Source: Rhizophagus clarus
Taxonomy: Eukaryota; Glomeromycota; Glomeromycetes; Glomerales; Glomeraceae
NCBI GenBank assembly: GCA_015698045.1
Contig: BLAL01000244.1
Span: 62,001-126,000 of the forward strand
DNA: 64,000 nt
Reading direction: 5' to 3'
Part shown: one piece after another, positions 54,924 to 64,000 of the stretch
Position numbering within the stretch: position 1 is the stretch's first letter
Layout: every line of letters starts with the position of its first letter
The notes under the pieces: model-generated
Databases searched by the model: none
Told to the model about the DNA's origin: nothing
What the model saw: the letters and a program-made list of their open reading frames with translations, nothing else
Program-made: the position numbers and the translations under genes

Positions 54924-56769
54924 AATATAATATATTATTCCGAATGGTTTTCAAGTTCGGAAATATTAAAACATCGGTGTATGACTTTAATTTCCCGCAA
55001 ATCACATGTGATTCTGATCTGCGCATTGCGCAAGTTATAAATAAAGTTCTCCTATCACTTAACTAATAAGGTATTTAATACAGTTAATTACTTTTTCTAT
55101 TTTTAATAAAAATTTGCGTATATGCACAAATCAGGTTTTACTTTCACGAATCGCACGCGATTTTTGTTGCGCAATATGCAAAATTCATTTGATATCTAAT
55201 CTATTAAATTACTGGTTATAATTTTTTTTTATCTTTATTTAATTCTCGTTAACATTACGAATATTGTATTGTATATAAGAGAACTTATTTGTATAACCAA
55301 AGTAAGTTAAATTTAAGTACTTGGGGTTGAAGGTAGGTTAATATAAATAGAGTTAGAATTATTTAAGGTTAAGGTTAGGAATGTTTGTTTATAACAATTC
55401 TGTTCTAAGATAGGTTAATGTTGGTTTGAAGCTAACGTTTCTAAGGATCAGGTTTAAATTGGGTGTAGGTTAGGGATTTAATCATTAGAGTTGATTAGAA
55501 TGTATCTGAAATTTCTAATGATGATAATTTGAAATTGAGAGTGTTCAACCTTTTGAAGATACAAAAGAGAAGTTGATGGTCTTGGTTTTGAAACCTGTAG
55601 AAAAACTCTAAATTTAGCAACTTTTAATGCGTTCTGGGTGAAATATTTAACGATCTTTTGCAACAATTTATTCCAAGCAAAGTCAGGATCAAGAAATCGA
55701 TATTCTATATTTTCAGATTAACTTTAAGATAAAGGTAAAGGATAACCTGTAAAGATATTTATCATCTGTTGAAAATTGCATAAAATAAATGGTCTAAATC
55801 AAGTAATCAAGATAAAACTCCAGCAAGGCCAAAAAAGAGGAATAGGCAGCAATATGTTATGTACAAGTCTTAGTTTCATGATTTACGAAATTGACCTTCA
55901 AAGTGTCAAGCGAAAATAGGATAAAATGTTAATAAAAGAAAATGGTAATATCTGATTGAAATATTTTTTTTTTTTTTACGAATTTAAATTCTTTACATAA
56001 ATTTATTAAATTTCAATATAAAATTTTAAAGACATACTTCGATTGTAAATCCCACATGATTAATTAATAGGAGAGGTACTAATATCCCGCCGGTGTAAAT
56101 TAAAAATTTTTCATTGTTTATTATAGGGAAAATATGAATTATCCATTGAATCATTAATTATTCATTATAATGGTACCAATTTTATTTTATGTGGAGTTAT
56201 GTGCATGTTGTCTATTTTTTTTTTCAATAAAATTGAAAATAATTAGGGAAAGAGTATTATTATTCTAAATACAATAAAAAACAAAAAAATAAAAAAAAAA
56301 AGTTTTTAATGTCTAATTTACAAATTTGAAATGGATGTATAAGTAATCTAATTAGGAATAAAATTAAAAAGTCCATAAATCTAAAAATGTTTTGAATAAA
56401 CTTGTCCGGAAATGTTCAATGAAATAAATCAATCATATATGAAACTTTCAGCTTAATACCATATTTGTTATCTTTTGTGAAAAACTTTCACAAAATAAAG
56501 AAATTAAAGTTATTAACCCAACAAATGTTCATTAATTTACAGATAAGCTCATCAATAGTTATCACTCATCCTCATCAAAATTGTAAGGCTTCCCACTGTT
56601 ATGAAAAAAACTATAAAATGTTATAATAATTACAGGTTAATGCAGTCTCGTAAATTATAACCACAACTTATAATTAAATTAGTCCGTCTCTGAAGTCTTC
56701 CTCTCTGTAAGTTGGCTTTGTTAGGAACAATTTATTTAAGCCATTCCTTGAACTTCATTTTGATGATAT
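54924..56769. other. long AT-rich spacer
   Basis: Contains GGTTA/AGGTTA-rich stretches (55320-55460) and homopolymers but no supported gene. On the minus strand at about 56562-56597 an AG followed by GGGAAGCCTTACAATTTTGA could be a last exon of the kinase gene (GKPYNFDEDE, stop), if GATG|GTAAAT at its end is a donor. This is not certain. Confidence 0.4.
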
Positions 56770-58161
56770 TTATTTACCATCTTCACCGGAAATTCCAGAA
56801 ATCGAATAAGTTTGGTCATTAGAATCACCGATGCCATCGTAAAGATTGCGAGGTTTTGGTAAATCAGGAAAATTCAAAAGACGGCTTTTATAAAAAGATT
56901 CTGGATGTGGTTTCTTGAAGGGTTCTAGTTGAGAACCGAGATGTTCTAATAATCGCAATCTTTCTTTTTCTGCAGAAATAAATTGATCAGACACGCTATG
57001 TTTCTGTGACACTCCCATATGCCAGCCCCATGACATCAAGGTTTTTTCCAACTCTCTAATATCTGGACGTTCTTTAGGATCTGCGTTCCAACATTTTTCC
57101 ATAAGCTCGACATAGCATTGAGGAGTTTCCATTATTATTGGTGGTCGGAGTCCATTACATATTTCCCGCGCGAGTTCCGCGTTATGTGGACGATCATAAA
57201 ATGGCCTTTGTCCTGATGCAATTTCCCACATAATTATACTAAAACTATATACGTCAGAAGCTTCGGTATATTCTTCACCACGTAAAACTTCGGGAGCTGC
57301 ATAAACTAAAACTCCATATATGTCATTGCGATTTTGTTTGTCTGCAGGTTTATATTGTCCCAAATCTGTAATATAAGTCAAGAATTGTGATCCATTAAAA
57401 TGTCTTAGTATATTACCAGTGTGAAAGTTTCTATGAATTAACCCAGCATTATGAATTGTCATTAGTCCGTGTGCAATATTATAAACAATCCCCAGCTTTT
57501 TTTCCCATGTAGTATCAACGAAATTTTTCTTGAGATGATGCCTCAAATCCCCATCCACTAATTCGAGCACTAACACATAATCTTTTGTAGACGGGCTTCT
57601 ACTAAATCCATAAAAACGAGGAATATACTTATTTTGTTTGCATCGATGACGGTTGAGCTAAAAAAAAAAAAAAATTCATAAATTCTTTTCTTATACTATA
57701 TAATTTTGGGTATAATTTTAACGCACCTCATTCCAGAATTCTGCATTCGCATTTTTAGAATTATACAAACGTTTGAGAACGACTTGTTTTTCGCCCTCAC
57801 GCACCCAACAACGTCTTGAATCATCCCAATACAATTTAGGCCCAAGATCCCAAGTCGCTTTGTAAACAACACCGAAACCGCCTCGATCAACCTCTTTGAT
57901 ATTTTCGAATTTGTCATAAGGTATCCATTCTAAAAACATTAAAGGACCTGTTGTATTTAATTGAGAATGTCTAATTATATTATCAAGGTCATTGTTTCCA
58001 CTTGTCCAATTATGAAAATCGTCTTTAAATCGTTTTATTTCGCATGGTTGACACCATCCACGTTGTGTAAGCTGTTGTTTGCATGTTGGACAAATTTTAG
58101 TAGGTAAAGGATCTATTTCTGTCAGTTCACGGTGTAAATGTTTACTGGAATGGCAGCCCAT
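56770..58161 (-). CDS. protein kinase-like protein, HRD changed to HRN, N-myristoylation signal
   Basis: Two exons, 57727-58161 and 56770-57657, give 440 residues. It starts MGCHSSKH: Gly2 and Ser6 fit N-myristoylation, and Cys3 is a palmitoylation site. A zinc-ribbon-like pair follows (CPTCKQQ ... GWCQPCEIKRF), typical of glomeromycotan kinases of the tyrosine-kinase-like type. The kinase domain spans ~85-365: glycine loop DRGGFGVVYKA, Lys in VVLKRL, then LIHRNFHTGNIL where the catalytic Asp of HRD is Asn. The metal motif reads TDLGQ (DLG for DFG), then YAAPEV and SDVYSFSIIMWEI. Without the catalytic Asp it may be a pseudokinase; related Rhizophagus kinases usually have HRDLHSGN. Confidence 0.8.
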
Positions 58162-59022
58162 TTAAAACGAACAATTTTAAATAATTGAAAAATAAATTTG
58201 TTTATTTATTGTTAAGGAGCTAGCCCGGTTACTAACGTTTTGGAAAGACGGAACGAACAGATTAAGTAAAAAAATCTACTAAAAATGAAACATTAAGGAA
58301 GAGAAATTATTTTACAAGAAAATTGTAAGAACGATAAATTAAAGCTTTTCCGAGATGGACAATTTATACTCGGTTCTGACTAGCCGAAATGCCAAATAGA
58401 GAAAGATTCACAACGGGATATTTTTATACAAATATTTCACATAATTTCACAACATTATTTTTGGATATTTTCTAACCTTATATTTTCATTTATATAGCTT
58501 TATATGAAACAAACTATAAATATTATTTGTGGTAAAGTCATAACCATTAACCTATTGTTGGACAAAGAAACTTTTTTTCTTTAGCGTTGCTTTCTTTTTC
58601 TTAGGGATTTTTTTTTTCAATGAGGAGTTTGTCGGAGTTAAACAAGTCCAAATTTAGTAAAATAAAATAATTGTCATTATTTGATTAAATGCGGGTTTGC
58701 CGACGAAACATAAATGAGTATTTCAATTAAAGTAAAAGTGGCAAAAAATTTTTCATCCATTAAAAATAACCATGCGTTAAAAAATGCAGACATTACATCT
58801 CGCAGCAAACCATAAGAAATATTTTTACGCCGCAAAAATACCCTTTATACACGATTAATTATTAATATAATTCAGTGAAACTTTAAATTAATAATTTATC
58901 AATTCCGCCCATTTTATGATATTCGATTGATAAACCTATTTTGGGTACAGTGCAATAGTTAGTAGGTATAAATTAACTACCCTAAATCACGTGATTTGAA
59001 TATGCACCACTCGTGTTTCACC
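58162..59022. other. spacer upstream of the kinase gene
   Basis: Promoter side of the kinase gene. Contains AATCACGTGATT near 58986. No gene seen. Confidence 0.4.
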
Positions 59023-59686
59023 TAGTATCGCCACCAAATTTGTCACCTTCAACGTGACTTTTGACCAGCATTATGTCACTCACCCAGAATTAAGAAATTA
59101 ACAGTGTGACGAATAACATGTGACAAACGCACGTCTGAAATGTGTGCCAGGTTAGTGGCGCAGCAATTTTCAAAACTTGTAAAAAACAAGTTTGTTACTT
59201 AACAAAAAACTCTCAAACTTTTAATGTGACCGTGTTTTTAGCCGCTCTGCAAGTTTACTTAAAGACCGGAAATGGGTCATGAATGTTGTTTTTGACTTTA
59301 TATATAAAAAACTTAAAAAATTCGTCTTTGCTGATCATTTCCAAAGATGGTTAGATTAATTTAACGAAAGAAAGTGATTTATTAAAATAAGTCAAAAATG
59401 ACCTTCAAAACCACCTTTATTACTCTAAGTAAACTTGCAGAGCAGGCAAAAACACACATAATACATAATCTTTATAAATCTTTATATATTAAGAAAATTT
59501 TTTTTTTGCAAAATTTTCTGCGCCACAGTCAGTTGATTGCGCCACCAACCTGGCACACATTTCAGACGTGCGTGACAAACATGATTTTGCACACTAAAAA
59601 AACTTAATACATAGTAAAAATGGAAATTGGTGGTGTGACAAATTAATTGAAGTCACGTGCAGATGACAAAATTGGTGGTGATACTA
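59023..59686. mobile_element. 664-bp foldback element
   Basis: TAGTATCGCCACCAAATTTGTCA at the left is matched in reverse by GACAAAATTGGTGGTGATACTA at the right. A second inner pair, GCACGTCTGAAATGTGTGCC / GGCACACATTTCAGACGTGC plus flanks (59128-59162 and 59539-59573), continues the stem. CTCGTGTTTCA (59010-59020) and CTCGTGGTTTCA (59689-59700) are probable target duplications. No ORF of note inside. Confidence 0.65.
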
Positions 59687-59904
59687 AGCTCGTGGTTTCA
59701 GGAGACGATAAATGTCAAATTTGTCAAATTGGAGTTGACTGAAAAATTTCCTTTTCCGGTGAAAACCAACTTATAATTTCCTTATTCGGAAATAGATCGA
59801 ATAATATTTAATCTAAATCAGTAAACACGAATTTTAATTTCTCACGTATTTTCTTTTTCTCTTTAAAAACTTAACAGCTGATAAATATAGTTTATAATTT
59901 CGTA

Positions 59905-62900
59905 ATGGATATTCGTAATTATTTCTCCGCACCAAACGCAAATAAAAAGTTAGGAAAAAAGACTACTACAAAGAAAGGGAGTTCCAAGCGTAGAATCCAG
60001 GATTCTGACGACGACGAACTCGGGGATCACAAGGCCTCCAAAACTTCTACTTCACAAGAAATTTCTGCTTCAAAATCTAATACTTCTACACCAACACGTC
60101 AATCAACTCGACTCAACCGAAAAAATACCAAAGCTGATGAACAAAATTTAACAACTAAGAAAGAACGGGAGCGCTCTGATACAACAAAATCAAAATCTGA
60201 TGTAAATAAGGATGATGATTTTGTTACGATGGAAGTTGATGATGAAACATCCCCTCCTCAAAGCACTTCCGAGAACCCCGGAATATTTACTACTCCTAAA
60301 CGTTCGAGAAAAACCACAGAAGTAACACCAAAAGCAGTAACCAAAAAACGTTCAAAGAAGATCGATGATGATGAAGATTTTGTATTAGAAGAAGAATCAA
60401 AATCGCATTCACCTCCTAAGAAAACGAAACGTGAACAAAAATTGGTAGCATATAAACCTTCTAGTAATCGTGCTATTAAAACGCCCCGGTCAAAAAGACA
60501 GAATGTGGATGAAGAAGATGACGAAGAAGGAACGAGTATCACTCCTGATAAAGTTCAAGATAACTCGGCGGTCATTACTACACCAATAAAAGGTGAAGAA
60601 AATGATTCATCTGATATCGTAATAGATCGGTCTAATTTGAACAAAGCTGATCCAACGACTCCAGAATCAAGAGAAATACCTCAAGGTGAAGAAATGTGCT
60701 TATTTGGTAAAACCTTCGTTTTTACCGGCGATTTATCTATGGACCGCGAAGAAGCTCAAGATCTCGTTAAACGCCACGGAGGTCGTGTTACTTCACAGCC
60801 TAGTTCTAAAACTTCATATGTTGTAGTCGGGCAAGATCCAGGACCGAAGAAAATGGAAAAAGTTAAACAACTTAACATTAAAACTTTAAATGAGGATCAG
60901 CTTTTAGAGTTGATCAGAACTTCTCCCAAGAAATCTGATATAAATAAATTTCAAAAATCAAAAACCTCCAAATCCAAAGCTCCTATTACAAATATTTCAG
61001 ATGCAATTATCACAGTCGCTTCACCTGCCTCATCTAAAGCCGCAGAAACTGTCGCACAATTGTGGACAGAGAAATATCGACCCAAAGTTCTCCGAGATTT
61101 TTGTGGTAATCAAAATCTCGTGAAAGACATGGAAAAATGGCTTGGCGAGTGGGGAAGGAAAGGCTTCAAATTTAAGAGCAAAGAATGGATGGCTGCATTG
61201 TTAATTGCTGGTTCTCCTGGAATTGGAAAGACATCATCCGTTCATCTTATTGCAAATTCTCAAGGGTACACGGTGATTGAGCTTAATGCTAGTGATACTC
61301 GAAGCAAAAAAACTTTGGAATCTGCTATCAAAGTAGCAACAAAAAATACATCGATTACTGGTTTTTTCCAACCATTAAATAGTAAATCTTCAAGTAAAGA
61401 GCATGCAAATGAAGCACAAAAAAAGAAAACGCTTATCTTAATGGATGAAATCGATGGTATGTCTGCTGGTGATAAGGGTGGTATCGCTGAATTAATTCAA
61501 TTGATCAAGAAAACAAAAGTACCCATCATTTGTATCTGCAATGATATCAATGCTCAAAAACTCAAGTCATTAAGGCCTTATTGTCACGAGGTGAAGTTCA
61601 GCAAACCTCGGGTTGAACAAGTCAGATCAAGAGTTATGACAATTGCGACAAGAGAGAATTTACAGATTCAACAAACGGATGTAGACGAACTCATTAGAGG
61701 GGCCAATTCCGATATTCGTCAGATTTTGAACTTGCTATCTACATGGAAGATTAATCATGATAGTATTAATTATGATGAAATCAAGAGTTTAAACAAAAAT
61801 AATGAGAAACATTTTAAAAAAAATATCTTTGAAATTACTAAAGATTTTTTGGGCAACGATATTTGGAAATCTCGTAAGAACACTTTTAATGATAAAATGA
61901 AACTTTACTTCCAAGAACACGATCTAGCTCCTTTAATGATTTTTGAAAATTATTTAAAAATGAAACCTCACACTATTCCTAAGTTTGTTAAAGAATATGA
62001 TAATGGTGATATAAAACCAGATACTCTAGAAAAATTCGCATCCCTGGAAGCTTTTGTAAAAGCTGCTGACGCCATGTCCTATGGAGATTTGGTTGATAAG
62101 AGAATTCATGGACCACAACAAGAATGGAATCTTATGCCAATCCATGGATTTCTTTCTACTATTGTGCCTGCATATTATGTCCATGGTTATAGTAAAGGAG
62201 GTCAATTTGGCCAATATAAATTTCCAAGCTGGTTAGGACAAAACTCCAAAGCAATAAAGATTCACCGTCAATTGAAAGAAATTCAAAGTTACATGCGAAC
62301 TAAAATTTCCGCTGATAGAAGTGAAGTTCGTGAAAGTTACATTCCTACTCTTCGAAAAGCCCTTATTAAGCCTTTGGTTGATCTAAAAGCTGAGGGTGTG
62401 AATGATACAATTAAAATTATGGATCATTACATGATAACCAAAGAACAATTCGATATTATCATGGAATTTAAAGACGATCAAACACGTTATAAACCTACTG
62501 AAATCAACAGCAGTTTAAAGTCTACTCTTACAAAGAAGTAAGTGCTAGTGCTATTATACAAATCAAACATTTATCCTATTTATCCTATATTTGTAATTGA
62601 AATATCTTTTTGTTTAAATAGATATAATGCCAGTTCACACCCTATTCCGTTCTTAAACATATCGAACGTGATTACGACTAAGTCTAGACCCGTTGTAACT
62701 GCTGATATGGATGATTTTATTGAGGAGGAGGTAGTTCCTGACGACGAAGACGTAATCGCTGATGATGATGATCTTGCAAAGGATCGTCTCATTGTCCAAC
62801 CTTCCGTAGGTCGAGGTGGTGGTGGCCGAGGTGGTGGTCGAGGTGGTGGTCGAGGTGGTGGTCGAGGTGGTGGTCGTGGTGCACGTGGCGGGAGTCATAG

Positions 62901-62937
62901 AAGTCGTGTTCGCGGCGGGCGCGGCGGCCGCAAATAA
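59905..62937 (+). CDS. RFC1: replication factor C subunit 1 with C-terminal RGG tail
   Basis: Two exons, 59905-62537 and 62622-62937, give 982 residues. RFC1 is the large subunit of the clamp loader that opens PCNA at primer ends. It starts MDIRNYFS, the PCNA-binding (PIP-like) motif. A long Lys/Ser/Asp-rich linker leads to a BRCT domain (~268-345, FGKTFVFTGDLSMDREEAQD). The AAA+ ATPase (~390-600) has Walker A AGSPGIGKTSS, Walker B LILMDEIDGMS and sensor 1 ICND. The RFC collar follows to the end of exon 1. Exon 2 begins in family style (KYNASSHPIPF), then an acidic stretch and an RGGG repeat tail ending RGGRGGRK, where other RFC1 proteins have a Lys-rich NLS. The intron (GTAAGT...AATAG) keeps the frame. 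Confidence 0.93.
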
Positions 62938-63583
62938 TTGAGCGATTCGTTAACAATTAAACAGACTTTTTTGTCAATGCTAATAATTGAATAATGGATT
63001 AGTGTCAAAAACCGTGTAATTGAATAATTCACTTATGAAATAAAGACTTTTAACTAAATTCTAACGTTATCTATTGATATTAATTAAATAACTTAAATAA
63101 TATACTTTAGTGAGTTTAGTCAATAAAAATTTATAATAATTATATCAATCGAATGACAAATGAGTTTACTTAATGCTTGTAAGGATATAAAGTTCATTAT
63201 CGGTTTGGAAATTTTGAACGGTCTGGATTAATGTAAATACATAAATACAATTAAACTTGGCAAATAGTTTGTATGATAAAAGATTGTAGAGATCACCAAT
63301 TTTTAAACTGATATTTGTTGATCCGAAATTAACGCACTTAGTGGCAAAGAAAATTTTTTTATTTTTTTAGTTTTTAATATTCGCTTTGAAAATTGGTAAG
63401 TAGAAGGTCAATAATAAAGGTTATATTCACATATTGTAATGTGTCTTTATTGATTGTTTTATATTCTATTATTGTCTCCATCGGCGCTCTGTAATAGCAA
63501 TTACAAACAACAAGTATACTAATCACAAATAAAAAACCTTATAATTGAATAAAGATATATAGCATCTTATGTAGATCAATCAG
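62938..63583. other. spacer between RFC1 and the last gene
   Basis: AT-rich, with likely polyadenylation signals for RFC1 (AATAATTGAATAATGG, ATGAAATAAAGAC near 62980-63045) and the promoter of the next gene. No gene seen. Confidence 0.4.
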
Positions 63584-64000
63584 ATGTTGTTTATCAATCA
63601 TTTAGCTCTGATCTTCAACGGGAATTCCTTTCGTAAAGGAATTTTTGACGCGAGATATTTTCACAATAAAAAGCGAAGCTTAGTGGCTAAACTATCATTC
63701 GATCCTCGTTTCAATAATAAAATTAGTCCGTTATTATTGCGTGATCAGAAAAGAAGCTTCACTTATATTAACTTGGACCGAATTTCATCTGCAAAAATTA
63801 TGGAAAGTTCTAATATTAAAGAAGATACGACACTTGTTTCAAAAAAATCATCAGACGATGCAATTAAAATGGAATTAACGGGGCCTGAAGATGGAACTCA
63901 GTATAGGCTGCGAATTAAAAATATACCAAAATTTGCTTCAGCTAAGATGATGAAAGAATTTTTAGCGAAGAATGGATGTGAACAGGTTAAAATACAAAAA
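63584..64000 (+). CDS. probable tRNA (uracil-5-)-methyltransferase (TRMT2A-like), 5' part
   Basis: The frame opens at ATG 63584 and runs off the right edge (139 codons). The first ~60 residues (MLFINHLALIFNGNSFRKGI, then RYFHNKKRSLVAKLS) are basic and lack acidic residues early on, like a mitochondrial presequence. From ~105 the sequence YRLRIKNIPKFASAKMMKEF and then KNGCEQVKIQK matches the start of an RRM-type domain that precedes the methyltransferase in TRMT2A proteins. The catalytic part is outside the window. Another RRM protein cannot be excluded. Confidence 0.45.
   Translation, partial: MLFINHLALIFNGNSFRKGIFDARYFHNKKRSLVAKLSFDPRFNNKISPLLLRDQKRSFTYINLDRISSAKIMESSNIKEDTTLVSKKSSDDAIKMELTGPEDGTQYRLRIKNIPKFASAKMMKEFLAKNGCEQVKIQK

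Noticed and set aside
62653-62898. Minus-strand Thr-rich ORF
   Set aside because: It is antisense to the RGG repeats of RFC1 exon 2.

Overview
The window looks like nuclear DNA of an arbuscular mycorrhizal (glomeromycotan, Rhizophagus-like) fungus. This is an inference from the very AT-rich sequence, genes split by many 50-90 bp GT-AG introns, and protein families I know mainly from Rhizophagus: Crinkler headers, SAM-nuclease proteins, coiled-coil/zinc-ribbon expansions, F-box/LRR proteins and 'HxDLHSGN'-type kinases. No taxonomic marker such as rRNA is present.

Bases 1-20640 form a higher-GC accessory island. It holds a B-family DNA polymerase of the organellar/viral (protein-primed, Polinton/plasmid-like) type with an endonuclease VII-like Cys/His insert, broken by three one-base shifts (14429-19085). 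Two small genes follow it with duplicated intergenic modules. Also here are a four-exon Uma2-like (DUF820) nuclease gene (4278-5265), a Crinkler ubiquitin-like header (10643-10990) beside a three-exon SAM + PD-(D/E)XK-like nuclease gene (9166-10372), two neighbouring genes with the same C-terminal zinc ribbon, an F-box/LRR gene, and several small membrane, coiled-coil or zinc proteins. The island ends in a field of GAGGTTAGACTTA-type repeats and hairpins (19330-20600).

Bases 20640-30450 are a nest of transposable elements whose edges can be read. A decayed pogo/Tigger-like element (21144-24950, TA target duplication) contains a MULE-like insert with 9-bp direct repeats. A hAT-like shell (25466-28245, 8-bp duplication) encloses an inverted-repeat element and a 15-copy ~119-bp satellite. 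A MULE-like element (28442-29937, 9-bp duplication) has a ~900-bp almost pure purine core. An 87-bp MITE follows.

Bases 31010-64000 are a gene-dense housekeeping region. It contains squalene epoxidase ERG1 (8 exons), a BTB-SPRY protein with a myristoylation signal, cohesin loader MAU2/SCC4 (12 exons), ribosome biogenesis factor NSA2, an MTRFR-type GGQ release factor, a formamidopyrimidine-DNA glycosylase, RER1, an F-box-like gene, eIF1A, a receptor-less protein kinase with an altered HRD motif, RFC1 with an RGG tail, and the start of a probable tRNA (uracil-5-)-methyltransferase. eIF1A lies in a local segmental duplication that produced three tandem LRR-like/coiled-coil paralogues and one eIF1A pseudogene. 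A MITE sits in the TATA region of the pseudogene. In ERG1 and NSA2 the first coding exon is only the ATG codon.

The strongest novelty candidates are the polymerase/nuclease island, the split Crinkler and SAM-nuclease pair, the eIF1A duplication with its paired empty and filled MITE sites, the hendecad expansion in the tandem paralogues, and the ATG-only exons.
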